Shown here: piece by piece, positions 17,999 to 26,577 of the stretch | Layout: each line of letters starts with the position of its first letter | Position numbering within the stretch: the stretch's first letter is position 1 | Origin: Deltaproteobacteria bacterium | GTDB lineage: Bacteria; Desulfobacterota; GWC2-55-46 | Assembly: GCA_020846435.1 (NCBI GenBank) | Contig: JADLDY010000012.1 | Location: 19,848-83,847 of the forward strand | Direction: 5' to 3' | Length of the DNA stretch: 64,000 bases | Translations under genes and position numbers: made by a program | Notes under the pieces: model-generated | Told to the model about the DNA's origin: nothing | Seen by the model: the letters and a program-made list of their open reading frames with translations, nothing else | The model's database searches: none

Positions 17999-18685
17999 TT
18001 AAAGGCTCCTGAACTTCTCCCTTATCTCTTTGGGCCTGCCGCAGGTCATCTCGCCCTCTGAACACTTGCCTCCGACGCACGCCGGGCCTGAGTCTTTGAA
18101 GATGAACGGGGCCGCGCCCTTGGCGAGCTTTAGCATCATCGTCGCCATGTCCCTTATCTCCCACTGGGCCCTTTCGCAGCAGCGCAGGTTGAAGAAGTGG
18201 ATGAGCTCTCTCGCGTTCATCGTGACGATTATCTTCGTGTGGGCCGCGTTCGGCAAAAGGTACCTGGCGTCCTCGGCTGGGATGCCTTCTTCAAGGAGCC
18301 TGGCGTACTCGCGGTATATCTTTTTCACCGCTGAGTCGAACTTCTTTTTCCTTGCCTCGTCTTTTGCTATGGAGGGCGGGACTACGAACTCGGGTTCTGA
18401 TGCCGCCACATACCGCTGGCTCTGCTGGGAGTAGGAGGCGAGCCTGTGGCGGACGAGCTGGTGCGAAGTCGCCCTCGAGATGCCCTCTATACCGAAGGTA
18501 AAGGAGGCATGCTCGAGGACGGAAAGGTGGCCCATTTTGAGGATTTTGCCGAGGAACTGCTCGAAGGAGATGCCAGCTACCTTGTCTTCCAGCTCCCTGA
18601 TGGATGACCCTGAATAACAGAGCCGCGCGGCCATGGCAACCGTTTTTTCCGGTTCGGGAGTGTTTTTAAGGAGGACTACCTTCAC
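17999..18685 (-). CDS. thyX: Flavin-dependent thymidylate synthase
   Basis: ThyX makes dTMP from dUMP using FAD and methylenetetrahydrofolate. The 228-residue product has the signature RHRLASYSQQSQRY (ThyX motif RHRxxS), CYSGSSIRELED upstream and FFNLRCCERAQWEIRD downstream. I start it at GTG (VKVVLLKNTPEP) 13 bases after the rpmE stop; longer in-frame starts overlap rpmE. A C-terminal four-Cys-like tail (CVGGKCSEGEMTC) may bind metal. Confidence 0.95.
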   Translation of the reverse strand: MKVVLLKNTPEPEKTVAMAARLCYSGSSIRELEDKVAGISFEQFLGKILKMGHLSVLEHASFTFGIEGISRATSHQLVRHRLASYSQQSQRYVAASEPEFVVPPSIAKDEARKKKFDSAVKKIYREYARLLEEGIPAEDARYLLPNAAHTKIIVTMNARELIHFFNLRCCERAQWEIRDMATMMLKLAKGAAPFIFKDSGPACVGGKCSEGEMTCGRPKEIREKFRSL

Positions 18686-18698
18686 GGCCCTGAGCCTG

Positions 18699-18911
18699 TT
18701 ACTGCTTGCTCTGGTGCTTGGCGTACTTCTTGTTGAACTTGTCGATTTTTCCGGCGATGTCAAGCATCCTGTGCTCGCCCGTGAAGAACGGGTGGCAGTT
18801 GGAGCATATCTCGACCGAGATGTCCTTTTTCGTGGAGCCGGTCGCGACTATGTTGCCGCAGGCGCAGGCGATCTTCGTCTCCAGATAGTTCGGGTGGATA
18901 CCTTCTTTCAT
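18699..18911 (-). CDS. rpmE: 50S ribosomal protein L31, zinc (C+) form
   Basis: The 70-residue protein begins [20 protein letters not shown] and contains CACG and [10 protein letters not shown], the Cys set of zinc-binding L31, which usually serves as a zinc reserve. It is preceded by a good ribosome site (AGGAGGAATCACC) and a large hairpin in the leader. Located between rho and thyX. Confidence 0.97.
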   Translation of the reverse strand: MKEGIHPNYLETKIACACGNIVATGSTKKDISVEICSNCHPFFTGEHRMLDIAGKIDKFNKKYAKHQSKQ

Positions 18912-18928
18912 GGTGATTCCTCCTGTAT

Positions 18929-18982
18929 TTACTCATGTTGCTGAAAAAGTCCCATCTGTAACTTTTTGAGCGACATGAGTAA
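18929..18982 (-). promoter_or_regulatory. Large imperfect hairpin in the rpmE leader
   Basis: Arms 18929-18950 and 18961-18982 (22 bases each, two mismatches) around a ten-base loop CCCATCTGTA. It begins about 18 bases upstream of the rpmE start codon on the transcribed strand. It may be an attenuator or autoregulatory site, or the end of a small repeat element; nothing decides between these. Confidence 0.5.
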
Positions 18983-19100
18983 AATCTGTTTTTTTCTCTC
19001 CCTCTGCATGGACAAACTGCTCCCTGAAGGGGAATAGTCCATATTAGCAACTATGTTACGGGAGTTCAAGCAAAAAAAAGGAGAGGCGGGCTTTGAAACG

Positions 19101-19133
19101 AACAGGGCCGGAAGGGTTGCTTCCGGCCCTGTT
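19101..19133. terminator. Strong hairpin downstream of rho (terminator-like)
   Basis: A perfect 14-bp stem (AACAGGGCCGGAAG and its complement) with loop GGTTG. It lies 154 bases past the rho stop. No U run follows directly, but an eight-A stretch at about 19072-19080 would give U's further on for the minus strand. The rest of the 375-base rpmE-rho gap holds the leader hairpin and a REP-like repeat, and no gene that I can support. Confidence 0.6.
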
Positions 19134-19187
19134 GATAATCAGGCTGCTTTTAAAAATCAGCATGACACTGTGATTGATTTTGAAAAG

Positions 19188-19277
19188 TGTCATTCTGAGC
19201 GAAGCGAAAAATCTTGTATTTAAACAAATCAGCAAGTTGCGAGATTCTTCGGTCGCTAACGCTCTCTCAGAATGACA
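19188..19277. repeat. REP-like inverted repeat (cattctgag / ctcagaatg type)
   Basis: Left arm gtgtcattctgagcgaagcg, right arm ending gctctctcagaatgacag. It lies immediately after the rho stop codon. Confidence 0.85.
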
Positions 19278-19286
19278 GAAAATATT

Positions 19287-20549
19287 TTACTTGCTCATTG
19301 ATTCGAGGAAGCCTTTATTGCTCGGCGTATGCTGCATCTTGTCGAGCAAAAACTCCATCGACTCGATGGGGTTCAAGGGCTGGAGCACCTTTCTGAGGAT
19401 CCAGATCCTGTTGAGCTCTTCCTTAGTGAGGAGCAGGTCTTCTTTCCTCGTGCCGGACTTGTTCAAGTCGATTGCCGGGAATATCCTTCTTTCCGCGAGC
19501 TTCCTGTCGAGGACGATTTCCATGTTGCCGGTACCCTTGAACTCTTCGAATATGACCTCGTCCATACGGCTTCCGGTCTCTATAAGGGCTGTGGCGATGA
19601 TGGTGAGGGAGCCGCCTTCCTCGATATTCCTGGCCGCTCCGAAGAACCTTTTGGGCTTGTGCAGGGCGTTGGAGTCGACGCCGCCGGAGAGGACCTTGCC
19701 TGAGGGCGGTACGACTGTGTTGTAGGCTCTGGCGAGCCTCGTTATCGAATCAAGGAGTATTACGACGTCCTTCTGGTGCTCGACAAGCCTCTTGGCCTTC
19801 TCGATTACCATCTCGGCTACCTGCACGTGCCTCTGCGCCGGTTCGTCGAAGGTAGAGCTTATTACTTCGCCGTTGACCGACCTCTGCATGTCCGTGACCT
19901 CTTCAGGCCTCTCATCTATGAGGAGGACGAGGAGGACGACATCGGGGTGGTTGGTGGTTATCGAATTGGCTACCTTCTGGAGGAGTATGGTCTTACCTGC
20001 TCTCGGCGGGGAGACGATGAGTCCCCTCTGTCCCTTGCCTATGGGGGTAAAGAGGTCCATTATCCTCATGGATATGTCGCTTGGGGCGCCCTTTTCGCTC
20101 TTGAGCTCGAGGTGGAGCTTCTCCTGCGGGTAAAGGGGCGTGAGGTTGTCGAAGAGGATCTTGTCTCTGGCGACTTCCGGGTCTTCGTAGTTTATCTTTT
20201 CGACCTTGAGGAGAGCGAAGTACCTTTCGCCTTCCTTCGGGGGCCTTATCTGTCCTGAGACTATGTCGCCTGTGCGCAGGTTGAAGCGCCTTATCTGCGA
20301 GGGTGAGACATATATGTCGTCAGGGCCTGGCAGGTAGTTGTAGTCAGGGGCCCGGAGGAAGCCGAACCCGTCAGGCAGGGTCTCGAGAACGCCTTCGCCG
20401 TAGATCATCCCGTTCTGCTCGCTCTGCGACTGCAGGAGCGCGAAGATGAGGTCCTGCTTTCTCATGCTCGAGGCTGACTCGATGTTGTATTTCTTCGCGA
20501 GCAAAGTGAGCTCGTTGATCTTTTTCTCCTTAAGTTCCTTAAGGTTCAT
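19287..20549 (-). CDS. rho: Transcription termination factor Rho
   Basis: Hexameric RNA helicase that ends transcription. The 420-residue product starts [20 protein letters not shown] (N-terminal helical domain), then the cold-shock-like RNA-binding domain with [26 protein letters not shown], Walker [12 protein letters not shown], Walker [14 protein letters not shown] and the Q/R loops. Canonical length. First of the rho-rpmE-thyX-prfA-murA-his string. The 203-base upstream region shows no gene. Confidence 0.98.
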   Translation of the reverse strand: MNLKELKEKKINELTLLAKKYNIESASSMRKQDLIFALLQSQSEQNGMIYGEGVLETLPDGFGFLRAPDYNYLPGPDDIYVSPSQIRRFNLRTGDIVSGQIRPPKEGERYFALLKVEKINYEDPEVARDKILFDNLTPLYPQEKLHLELKSEKGAPSDISMRIMDLFTPIGKGQRGLIVSPPRAGKTILLQKVANSITTNHPDVVLLVLLIDERPEEVTDMQRSVNGEVISSTFDEPAQRHVQVAEMVIEKAKRLVEHQKDVVILLDSITRLARAYNTVVPPSGKVLSGGVDSNALHKPKRFFGAARNIEEGGSLTIIATALIETGSRMDEVIFEEFKGTGNMEIVLDRKLAERRIFPAIDLNKSGTRKEDLLLTKEELNRIWILRKVLQPLNPIESMEFLLDKMQHTPSNKGFLESMSK

Positions 20550-20752
20550 ACAATACTCCTGAGGGATTTGAAATTGGAAGGCGGAATATGAGCGTAAATA
20601 TTCCAGGCCTGACGGTTGAGAAGGGGTGATTTCACTTTTGTAGGTTTAGTTGTCCTCTGGACTTAAATCTTCTGGATTGAACCTTTTGAGGGTATGCGTT
20701 GCGATTATTGCTTGAAAGGGTATTTCGACATTAGCATGGAAGGAATAGGCTG

Positions 20753-21367
20753 TCAAGTGCCTTTTTTTATATTTCCCAGTCCGTCCAGTTCGCTGAATAA
20801 AGCCCTTGTCTGCTCTATCGTCCTGTCCTTCGAGCCGCTGTTGTCTATGACGTAATCGGCGTATTTGACCTTTTCATTTATGTCCATCTGGCAGGAGAGC
20901 CTTTTCAACGCCTCCTCACGGGTGAGGCTGTCGCGTTCCATCAGCCTCTCGATCTGCTGAGAGTTTTCGGCGAAGACGACTATTATCTTGTCGACCTCGT
21001 ACCTGACCCCTGTTTCGATGAGGAGGGCCACGTCGAGCACGATGAGCAGAGCGCCCTCTGACATGAGGCGCTCTGTCTCCTCTTTTATCCGCTCCCTTAT
21101 CCTCGGGTGCGTTATGGCGTTGAGCTTTTCACGGGCCGCGGGGTCTGAAAATACGATCCTGCCGAGAGCCTTCCTGTCGATTGCGCCGTCTGGCTTGAGT
21201 ATGCCGGGGCCGAACTCCTTTACTATCTCATCAAAGGCCGGCCTGCCCGGCTCGACTACCTCTCTGGCTACTCTGTCTGCGTCTATTACAGCCGCGCCAA
21301 GACGCCGGAGCTCGTCGGCCACGAGGCTTTTTCCAGTAGCTATGCCGCCAGTGAGCCCGGCTATCAT
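20753..21367 (-). CDS. coaE: Dephospho-CoA kinase
   Basis: Last step of coenzyme A synthesis. The 204-residue P-loop kinase starts MIAGLTGGIATGKSLVADEL, with DADRVAREV and the lid region DSLTREEALKRLSCQM. The start overlaps the pgeF stop by four bases (ATGA), so it is translationally coupled. CoA links it loosely to the panBCD pantothenate genes further right. Confidence 0.97.
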   Translation of the reverse strand: MIAGLTGGIATGKSLVADELRRLGAAVIDADRVAREVVEPGRPAFDEIVKEFGPGILKPDGAIDRKALGRIVFSDPAAREKLNAITHPRIRERIKEETERLMSEGALLIVLDVALLIETGVRYEVDKIIVVFAENSQQIERLMERDSLTREEALKRLSCQMDINEKVKYADYVIDNSGSKDRTIEQTRALFSELDGLGNIKKGT

Positions 21368-22149
21368 CCGTTGGTCCCGTTGTTGAGCATTATGAAGCTC
21401 AATTGCCTGCCTGTCCTGCCGTTATCCTTCCTGTACGAGAAGAAGAGGTCGGAGTTGCACGCGGTGCAGACTGCGTCGTTTGAGATGTTCTCTTTTTTCA
21501 AGCCGAACAAGGCTAGCTGAATGGTGTTCGCCAGGTTTATGTCCATGCGAAGGCCGTCTTTTTCCGTAAAGCAGTCGGCTTCTTTGTGTCTTGCCATGTA
21601 TTCGTCCAGGACATTCCATCCGACCTTGTAGCAGCACGGCCCAATGCACGGGCCTGTGCTGGCCATGAGCTCTTCGGGATTGGTGCCGTAGAGCCTGTGC
21701 ATCTCCAGTACGGTCTCAACTACAATGCCGAGGGCACTACCTTTCCACCCGGCGTGGACCGCGCCAATTGCCCTGTTCACAGGGTCGAAAAGGAGTACCG
21801 GCTGGCAGTCTGCGGTCATCATGCCGATGGCGACGCCTGTTTGATTGGTCACTATGGCGTCAGCCTCGATTGGTTTCTCAGGCAGGCCGCCTTCGATCGC
21901 GAAAATCTCTTTGCCGTGGACCTGGCTTACGGTGACAAGCTTTCCGGCAGGGACATTGAAGGCCTCATGGAAAAGCGCCCTGTTCTTCTCGACATTTTCG
22001 GTCGTGTCGGTGTCCCTCGCGTCGAAGTTCAAAGAGGCGTAAGAATCCTTACTCACCCCGCCGACCCTCGTCAGAAAGCCGTGAGTCACGGGCTTGCCTT
22101 GAAGCAGGGTTGAGGCGACATATTTTATGCTTTTCGCGTCACATATCAT
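21364..22149 (-). CDS. pgeF: Peptidoglycan editing factor PgeF (YfiH, laccase-like domain)
   Basis: The 261-residue protein has the Cu-oxidoreductase-like YfiH fold: TRVGGVSKDSYASLNF, then TADCQPVLLFDP, GAVHAGWKGSALGIV and TGPCIGPCCYKVG with the metal Cys and His residues. Family members remove misincorporated amino acids from muropeptides or act on purine nucleosides. It overlaps rluD upstream (11 bases) and coaE downstream (4 bases). YfiH next to RluD is a widespread arrangement. Confidence 0.93.
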   Translation of the reverse strand: MICDAKSIKYVASTLLQGKPVTHGFLTRVGGVSKDSYASLNFDARDTDTTENVEKNRALFHEAFNVPAGKLVTVSQVHGKEIFAIEGGLPEKPIEADAIVTNQTGVAIGMMTADCQPVLLFDPVNRAIGAVHAGWKGSALGIVVETVLEMHRLYGTNPEELMASTGPCIGPCCYKVGWNVLDEYMARHKEADCFTEKDGLRMDINLANTIQLALFGLKKENISNDAVCTACNSDLFFSYRKDNGRTGRQLSFIMLNNGTNG

Positions 22150-23104
22150 TTGATGAGGCCCCCTCGAGCGCGGCTGTGAGTCCTTTCATGTCAGGCGGAG
22201 GCGGGGCTGAAAACTCCATCCACTCGCCTGTCGACGGGTGGGTGAAGCCAAGGGTGGCCGCGTGGAGCATCTGGCGCTTGATGCCTTTGAGCCTGTCCGC
22301 CGCTACTTTAGGGAGGGCAGGCGGGATATCCCTTTTCCCGTATACCTGATCCCCTACGACCGGGTGTTTGACCTCTGAGAGGTGCACCCTTATCTGGTGA
22401 GTCCTGCCGGTCTCCAGCTTGAGCTCAAGGAGAGATATCAGCGGGAATCTTTTGAGTACCTTGTACTTCGTGACAGCCTCTTTTTTGTTGCGCGCCTTTG
22501 TCGATATCATCTTCCTGTGAACGCTGTCCCTGCCTATGGCGATGTTGATGGTGCCTTTGTCCTCAGGCATCATGCCCCATACCAGGGCCAGGTACTTTCT
22601 CGAAGTCCTGCGCTCCTTGAACTGCCCCACGAGCGAATGGTAGCTTTTGTCGTTCCTCGCCACGACTAATACGCCGGTCGTGTCCTTGTCGAGCCTGTGG
22701 ACTATCCCAGGCCTCAATGGGCCGCCTGTCGGCGCGAGAGGCTTTTTCATGCCGAGGAGGGCGTTGACGAGCGTGCCGCTGCTTCTGCCGGCTCCCGGGT
22801 GGACTGCCATGCCAGCGAGCTTGTTGACGACCACGACGTCGTTGTCGTCGTAGAGGACGTCGAGTTCGATCTCCTCTGCCTCGGCCATGGTCCCGTCAGG
22901 CTCTGGCACCGAGATAGTGATGTCGTCGCCGCTTTTGAGCTTGTGGCCGGCCTTCACGGATTTGGCGTTCACGAGGACGAGGCCGTCCTCTAAAAGGGCC
23001 TTTATCCGCGAGCGTGAGATGTCCGGGAACCTTCCTGTGAGGAAGATGTCGAGCCTTGTCAGGGCGTCTTCAGCCGCGGCAATAAATGTATGGAGTGTAT
23101 TCAT
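22139..23104 (-). CDS. rluD: 23S rRNA pseudouridine synthase, RluD type
   Basis: The 321-residue protein has an N-terminal S4 RNA-binding domain (RLDIFLTGRFPDISRSRIKALLEDG) and the RluA-family catalytic motif HRLDKDTTGVLVVARN with the catalytic Asp. It modifies helix 69 of 23S rRNA in E. coli; RluA-family members can differ in target. Starts a small minus-strand operon with pgeF and coaE. Confidence 0.92.
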   Translation of the reverse strand: MNTLHTFIAAAEDALTRLDIFLTGRFPDISRSRIKALLEDGLVLVNAKSVKAGHKLKSGDDITISVPEPDGTMAEAEEIELDVLYDDNDVVVVNKLAGMAVHPGAGRSSGTLVNALLGMKKPLAPTGGPLRPGIVHRLDKDTTGVLVVARNDKSYHSLVGQFKERRTSRKYLALVWGMMPEDKGTINIAIGRDSVHRKMISTKARNKKEAVTKYKVLKRFPLISLLELKLETGRTHQIRVHLSEVKHPVVGDQVYGKRDIPPALPKVAADRLKGIKRQMLHAATLGFTHPSTGEWMEFSAPPPPDMKGLTAALEGASSNDM

Positions 23105-23171
23105 CAGGAGTTGTCAGAGTGGGGCGATTGGCCGGTTTAAAGGGGAAAAAGAGAATATAAAGGAGCGCGTT

Positions 23172-23438
23172 CTACCAGATCTCTGACTCTATGTTGCCGT
23201 TTCTTTTTATGAGGACGTCCACTATGGCCCTGTTGTAGATGCTGTTCTTCCTGTCGGTATCAGGCGCGAGGCGGCTCCTGTAGAGCTCGAGCCCTTCCTT
23301 CAATTCCTTGTCGAGGAGCTCGAAGATGTTGTCGTGCTTTATGCCGTCAAGGACCTTCTCCTTGTTGTAGAGGGCTATGTCCGAGACTATCGTGCGGGCG
23401 AGCCTGCCGGCCGCTTCCGGGCTATCGATTAATTTCAT
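23172..23438 (-). CDS. Small conserved protein, function unknown
   Basis: An 88-residue acidic, helical protein: ARTIVSDIALYNKEKV, then GIKHDNIFELLDKELKEGLELYRSRL. From memory this resembles the C-terminal domain found after MJ0042-type zinc ribbons in deltaproteobacterial proteins, here without the ribbon. It overlaps the 3' end of the FCD regulator gene by 17 bases, so the two are probably cotranscribed. Confidence 0.65.
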   Translation of the reverse strand: MKLIDSPEAAGRLARTIVSDIALYNKEKVLDGIKHDNIFELLDKELKEGLELYRSRLAPDTDRKNSIYNRAIVDVLIKRNGNIESEIW

Positions 23439-24123
23439 GTCTGCCCTTTTCCCTGGATATCTGCTCGACGAGGATGTCCCTGCCCTTTTCGGCGTTTGCG
23501 CGAACCAGCCCTTCGACGATTGCAGAGTTGCCTTCTCTGAACGCCTCTATTATCTCGGTGTGCTGCCTTACCGAGTCAGACATGCGCCCCGGAAGAGAGA
23601 GCGCCGTTATCCTGAACCTCTCGAACTGCTGTACGAGCTGGTGCACGAGGACGCAGAGCTTCTCGTTGCCGCAGGACTTGAGGAATGTGTCGTGGAACTG
23701 GTTGTCGAGCTTGAAAAAGCCCTTTACGTCGTTCCTTTCAGCGCACTTTTCCATCTGGCTGTTGAGGCTCTCGAGCTTCTTGATGTCCTTGGAGGTGAGC
23801 TTCACGCAGGCCGTCTTGGCGGCGTAGCCTTCCAGCAGGCTCTTTATCTCGTAGAACTCGCTTACGTCCTTGTCGGTTATCGGGCTTACTACCGCGCCCT
23901 TTCTCGGCGTCACCGTGATGAAGCCCTCGGACTCGAGCTGCCTGAAGGCCTCCCTTATGGGGGTCCTCGAGATGCCGAAAGACTCGGCTATCTCCTGCTC
24001 AGGGACCCGCTCGCCGGGTTTCAAACGGCCCGATACGACCGAATCTTTTATGAAGTCGACTATCCTCTCCCTTAAGGTAAGGGGCTTTTCTACCGGATAG
24101 TCGAGAACTCTCATCTTGTCCAT
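23422..24123 (-). CDS. GntR-family regulator, FadR/FCD subfamily
   Basis: The 233-residue protein has a winged-helix DNA-binding domain (LRERIVDFIKDSVVSGRLKPGERVPEQEIAESFGISRTPIREA region, about residues 13-65) and a C-terminal FCD all-helical ligand domain with metal-type residues in KLDNQFHDTFL and RQHTEIIEAF. I start at the ATG at 24123, preceded by GGAAGG; an upstream in-frame ATG adds 33 unlikely residues. It is divergent from the TIM-barrel gene, which may be its target. The ligand is unknown. Confidence 0.9.
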   Translation of the reverse strand: MDKMRVLDYPVEKPLTLRERIVDFIKDSVVSGRLKPGERVPEQEIAESFGISRTPIREAFRQLESEGFITVTPRKGAVVSPITDKDVSEFYEIKSLLEGYAAKTACVKLTSKDIKKLESLNSQMEKCAERNDVKGFFKLDNQFHDTFLKSCGNEKLCVLVHQLVQQFERFRITALSLPGRMSDSVRQHTEIIEAFREGNSAIVEGLVRANAEKGRDILVEQISREKGRHEINR

Positions 24124-24189
24124 TTGCGCCTTCCGGATTGCTTGAAGAGCCCTTGCATGCCATGAAGGCAAGGCAGGGCACTCCAACTC

Positions 24190-24211
24190 ATATTGTATAC
24201 TGTGTACATAG
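24190..24211. promoter_or_regulatory. Possible FCD/GntR operator
   Basis: The segment ATTGTATACTGTGTACATAG contains a GTATAC palindrome and a TGTACA palindrome in the 260-base divergent region between the regulator and the TIM-barrel gene. FCD-family operators commonly contain a GTATAC-like core. The site lies about 65 bases upstream of the regulator start. Confidence 0.35.
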
Positions 24212-24383
24212 TGGAAAGTCAAGGGTTTTTTGGAAAGCTTAAAGACATTGTGAAGTGGAAAGACGCCTCCTGTCAGGGCGTTTTATTATCCGCCTGGCGC
24301 TCAGGCTCAAGGCGGATAGAATGGAGTATTTCCCTTGAAGGCCGCCCTTTTTTAATGTTAAATGTGTCTTCCGGAAGGCTGAT

Positions 24384-25157
24384 ATGGCAAACGAAAAGAC
24401 AGTGCAGGTACACGTACCCTACCCGTACCTCATGGAGAAGTCCGAGCGGCTCATAGAGGCCGGGATAAACCCGGAGATCTATATGGACGGCTTTTTCATA
24501 GAGGAGGCCGTCCCGTCGGATCTCGAGCGGATAAGGGACGCCTTTGCGAACAAGGGGCTCTCCATCACCCTCCACGGCCCGTACATAGACATGAACCCAG
24601 GGAGCGCTGACGAGCCGGTGAGGGTCTCGACAGCGGCCATGTACGCCAAGGTCCTTCGAGTCATGGAGAGCCTCAGGCCCAAAACAGTCGTCCTTCACGC
24701 GGGCTATCATGAGAAAAGGTACAGGGGCAATTATGAGCTCTGGCTCTCCCAGAGCCTCAAGACCTGGCCATCGCTCGTGGCCGAGGCCGAGCGGATAGGC
24801 TCGGTAATAGCCGTCGAGAACATATTCGAGAGGGAGCCTTCCACCTTGAAGCTCCTCATGGACAACATAGTGTCAAAGAACTTCGGCATCTGCATCGACG
24901 CCGGGCACCTCCGGGTATTCTCGGATGTAGACATGGAAGAGTGGTTTCGCGCGCTCGGGCCGAGGATAGCCGAGGTGCACCTGCATGACAACCACGGCAA
25001 GCACGACGAGCACCTCCCTCTTGGCGAGGGCTCCATAGACATACCCAGGTTCCTGAGCCTTGTCGCCGAGTACGCCAATGATCCGGTTTACACCATAGAG
25101 CCGCACGGGGAAGAAACCATGCGGCGGGCGGTCGAGGCTGTAAAGAAGTATTTGTAA
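24384..25157 (+). CDS. Sugar phosphate isomerase/epimerase-like TIM-barrel protein
   Basis: The 257-residue protein has the xylose-isomerase-like / AP endonuclease 2 fold: ITLHGPYIDMNPGS, VVLHAGYHE, VIAVENIFER, GICIDAGHLRVF, EVHLHDNHGKHDEHLPLGEGSID and YTIEPHG. The His, Glu and Asp positions expected to bind a divalent metal are present. The substrate is unknown; members include sugar epimerases and endonuclease IV-like enzymes. It is a single gene, ending just before the cobalamin riboswitch and divergent from the FCD regulator. Confidence 0.85.
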   Translation: MANEKTVQVHVPYPYLMEKSERLIEAGINPEIYMDGFFIEEAVPSDLERIRDAFANKGLSITLHGPYIDMNPGSADEPVRVSTAAMYAKVLRVMESLRPKTVVLHAGYHEKRYRGNYELWLSQSLKTWPSLVAEAERIGSVIAVENIFEREPSTLKLLMDNIVSKNFGICIDAGHLRVFSDVDMEEWFRALGPRIAEVHLHDNHGKHDEHLPLGEGSIDIPRFLSLVAEYANDPVYTIEPHGEETMRRAVEAVKKYL

Positions 25158-25205
25158 AATTAGCCTTGACTCAGGCCAGCCTTAACTGTTAGCCTGATTT
25201 AAATT

Positions 25206-25370
25206 TGAGCGTCAGGTGCCCGCCTCAAGGCGGGCTAAAAAGGGAATCCCGTTAAATCCGGGAGCTGCCCCGCAACTGTATGCGGCGACGAAATCTTTTA
25301 AACCACTGGCTTTTTGCCGGGAAGGTAAGAGAGTAGGACGACCCGCGAGCCAGGAGACCTGCCAGGCGCT
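25206..25370 (+). promoter_or_regulatory. Cobalamin riboswitch
   Basis: Conserved aptamer blocks appear in order: GTCAGGTGCCCG, AAAAGGGAATCCCGTTAAAT, CCGGGAGCTGCCCCGCAACT, GTATGCGGCGACG, CCACTGG, GCCGGGAAGG, GAGTAGGACGACCCGCGAGC and CAGGAGACCTGCC. This is a class-I adenosylcobalamin aptamer. About 120 bases of expression platform separate it from the first gene, whose ribosome site is GGAGG at 25480-25484. It should repress the downstream cobalamin operon when cobalamin is abundant. Confidence 0.95.
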
Positions 25371-25492
25371 TTTGTTCTGTACCTTCCGAGGGAGAGGGTC
25401 GGCAATAGCGCTGGACAATATCTCCAGTAGCGTTTGCTGCCCATCCTTATACTTCAAGGGGTGGGTTTTTTTCGTTCATGGAGGTTTGAGTC

Positions 25493-26026
25493 ATGGGAGC
25501 GGCAAAAGCATTGGTGCACATATACACCGGAGAGGGCAAGGGCAAGACGACCGCCTCGATAGGACTTGCCGTAAGGGCCGTGGGCTCCGGCATGAAGGTC
25601 CTGTTCGTGCAGTTCTTCAAGGAGGACAGCGCGCCGTCCGGAGAAAAAGAGGTGCTCAAGGCCGTCGGGGTCGACCTGGTAAGGTCGAACTGCCGCCATC
25701 CGCTCTTCACGGGAGCGAGGACAGACCTCGAGGCTGTCAGGGCTTCTGTGGTAGGCACTTATGAGGCGGCAAAGGAAAAGCTCATGAGCGGCGGCTATAA
25801 TCTTGTCGTCTTCGACGAGATTATGTCGGCAATAAACGGCGGCTGGATAAAGACAGACGACATATTGAGCTTCCTCGATTCGAGGCCAGAAGGCCTTGAA
25901 GTCGTACTGACCGGCAGGAACGCGCCTGTCGAGCTCATGCAGTCGGCCGACTATGTCACGGAGATGCTAAAGATAAAGCACCCGTTCGACAACGGCGTGC
26001 AGGCAAGGAAGGGGATAGAGTATTGA
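25493..26026 (+). CDS. cobO: Corrinoid (cob(I)yrinic acid a,c-diamide) adenosyltransferase
   Basis: It transfers the 5'-deoxyadenosyl group from ATP to the corrinoid cobalt. The 177-residue CobA/CobO/BtuR-type P-loop protein has HIYTGEGKGKTTASIGLAVRA and the VVFDEIMSAI and TGRNAP motifs. First gene of the riboswitch-controlled operon; its stop overlaps the cobU start by four bases. Confidence 0.96.
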   Translation: MGAAKALVHIYTGEGKGKTTASIGLAVRAVGSGMKVLFVQFFKEDSAPSGEKEVLKAVGVDLVRSNCRHPLFTGARTDLEAVRASVVGTYEAAKEKLMSGGYNLVVFDEIMSAINGGWIKTDDILSFLDSRPEGLEVVLTGRNAPVELMQSADYVTEMLKIKHPFDNGVQARKGIEY

Positions 26027-26547
26027 AGACGGGCGGCTTCGTATTCATCGTAGGCGGGGCTCGCTCAGGCAAAAGCAGCCACGCACTTTCATTGGCCTCG
26101 GCGCATGAGGCGTCAGAGAAGGTCTTTATCGCCACGGCCCAGGCCTTTGACGCGGAGATGTCAGTAAGGATAGAGGCCCACCGTCTTGAAAGAGGAGATA
26201 ACTGGAAGACTATCGAAGAGCCGCTTGAGGTCGCAAGGATTGTCGAAAGTCTCGGAGCCGGCAAGGTCATAGTCATAGACTGTCTTACCCTGTGGCTATC
26301 GAACCTTATTCATTCAGAAAAGGACGACGCGAAGATAAAAGAAGAGATTGCGGCCCTTGCCAAAGCCTTTTGCGACTCGCCCTCTGCCGTTATCGGGGTG
26401 TCGAACGAGGTCGGGCTCGGGCTCGTGCCTGAAAACGCTCTTGCGAGGAGGTTTCGCGACCTCTCAGGGCTCATGAACCAGATGATGGCGTCAAATGCGG
26501 CTGAGGCGTGGTTCATAGCCTCAGGCCTGCCCTTGAAGCTCAAGTGA
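26023..26547 (+). CDS. cobU: Adenosylcobinamide kinase / guanylyltransferase
   Basis: It phosphorylates and then GMP-activates adenosylcobinamide for the final assembly step. The 174-residue product has GGARSGKSSHALSLA (P-loop), the guanylylation-site histidine region RIEAHRLERGDNW, VIDCLTLWLSNL and VSNEVGLGLVP. It is coupled to cobO by overlap. The start codon is TTG (26023). Confidence 0.96.
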   Translation: MKTGGFVFIVGGARSGKSSHALSLASAHEASEKVFIATAQAFDAEMSVRIEAHRLERGDNWKTIEEPLEVARIVESLGAGKVIVIDCLTLWLSNLIHSEKDDAKIKEEIAALAKAFCDSPSAVIGVSNEVGLGLVPENALARRFRDLSGLMNQMMASNAAEAWFIASGLPLKLK

Positions 26548-26577
26548 ACAAGGATAAAAAATTTTCGGAGAAGAACA

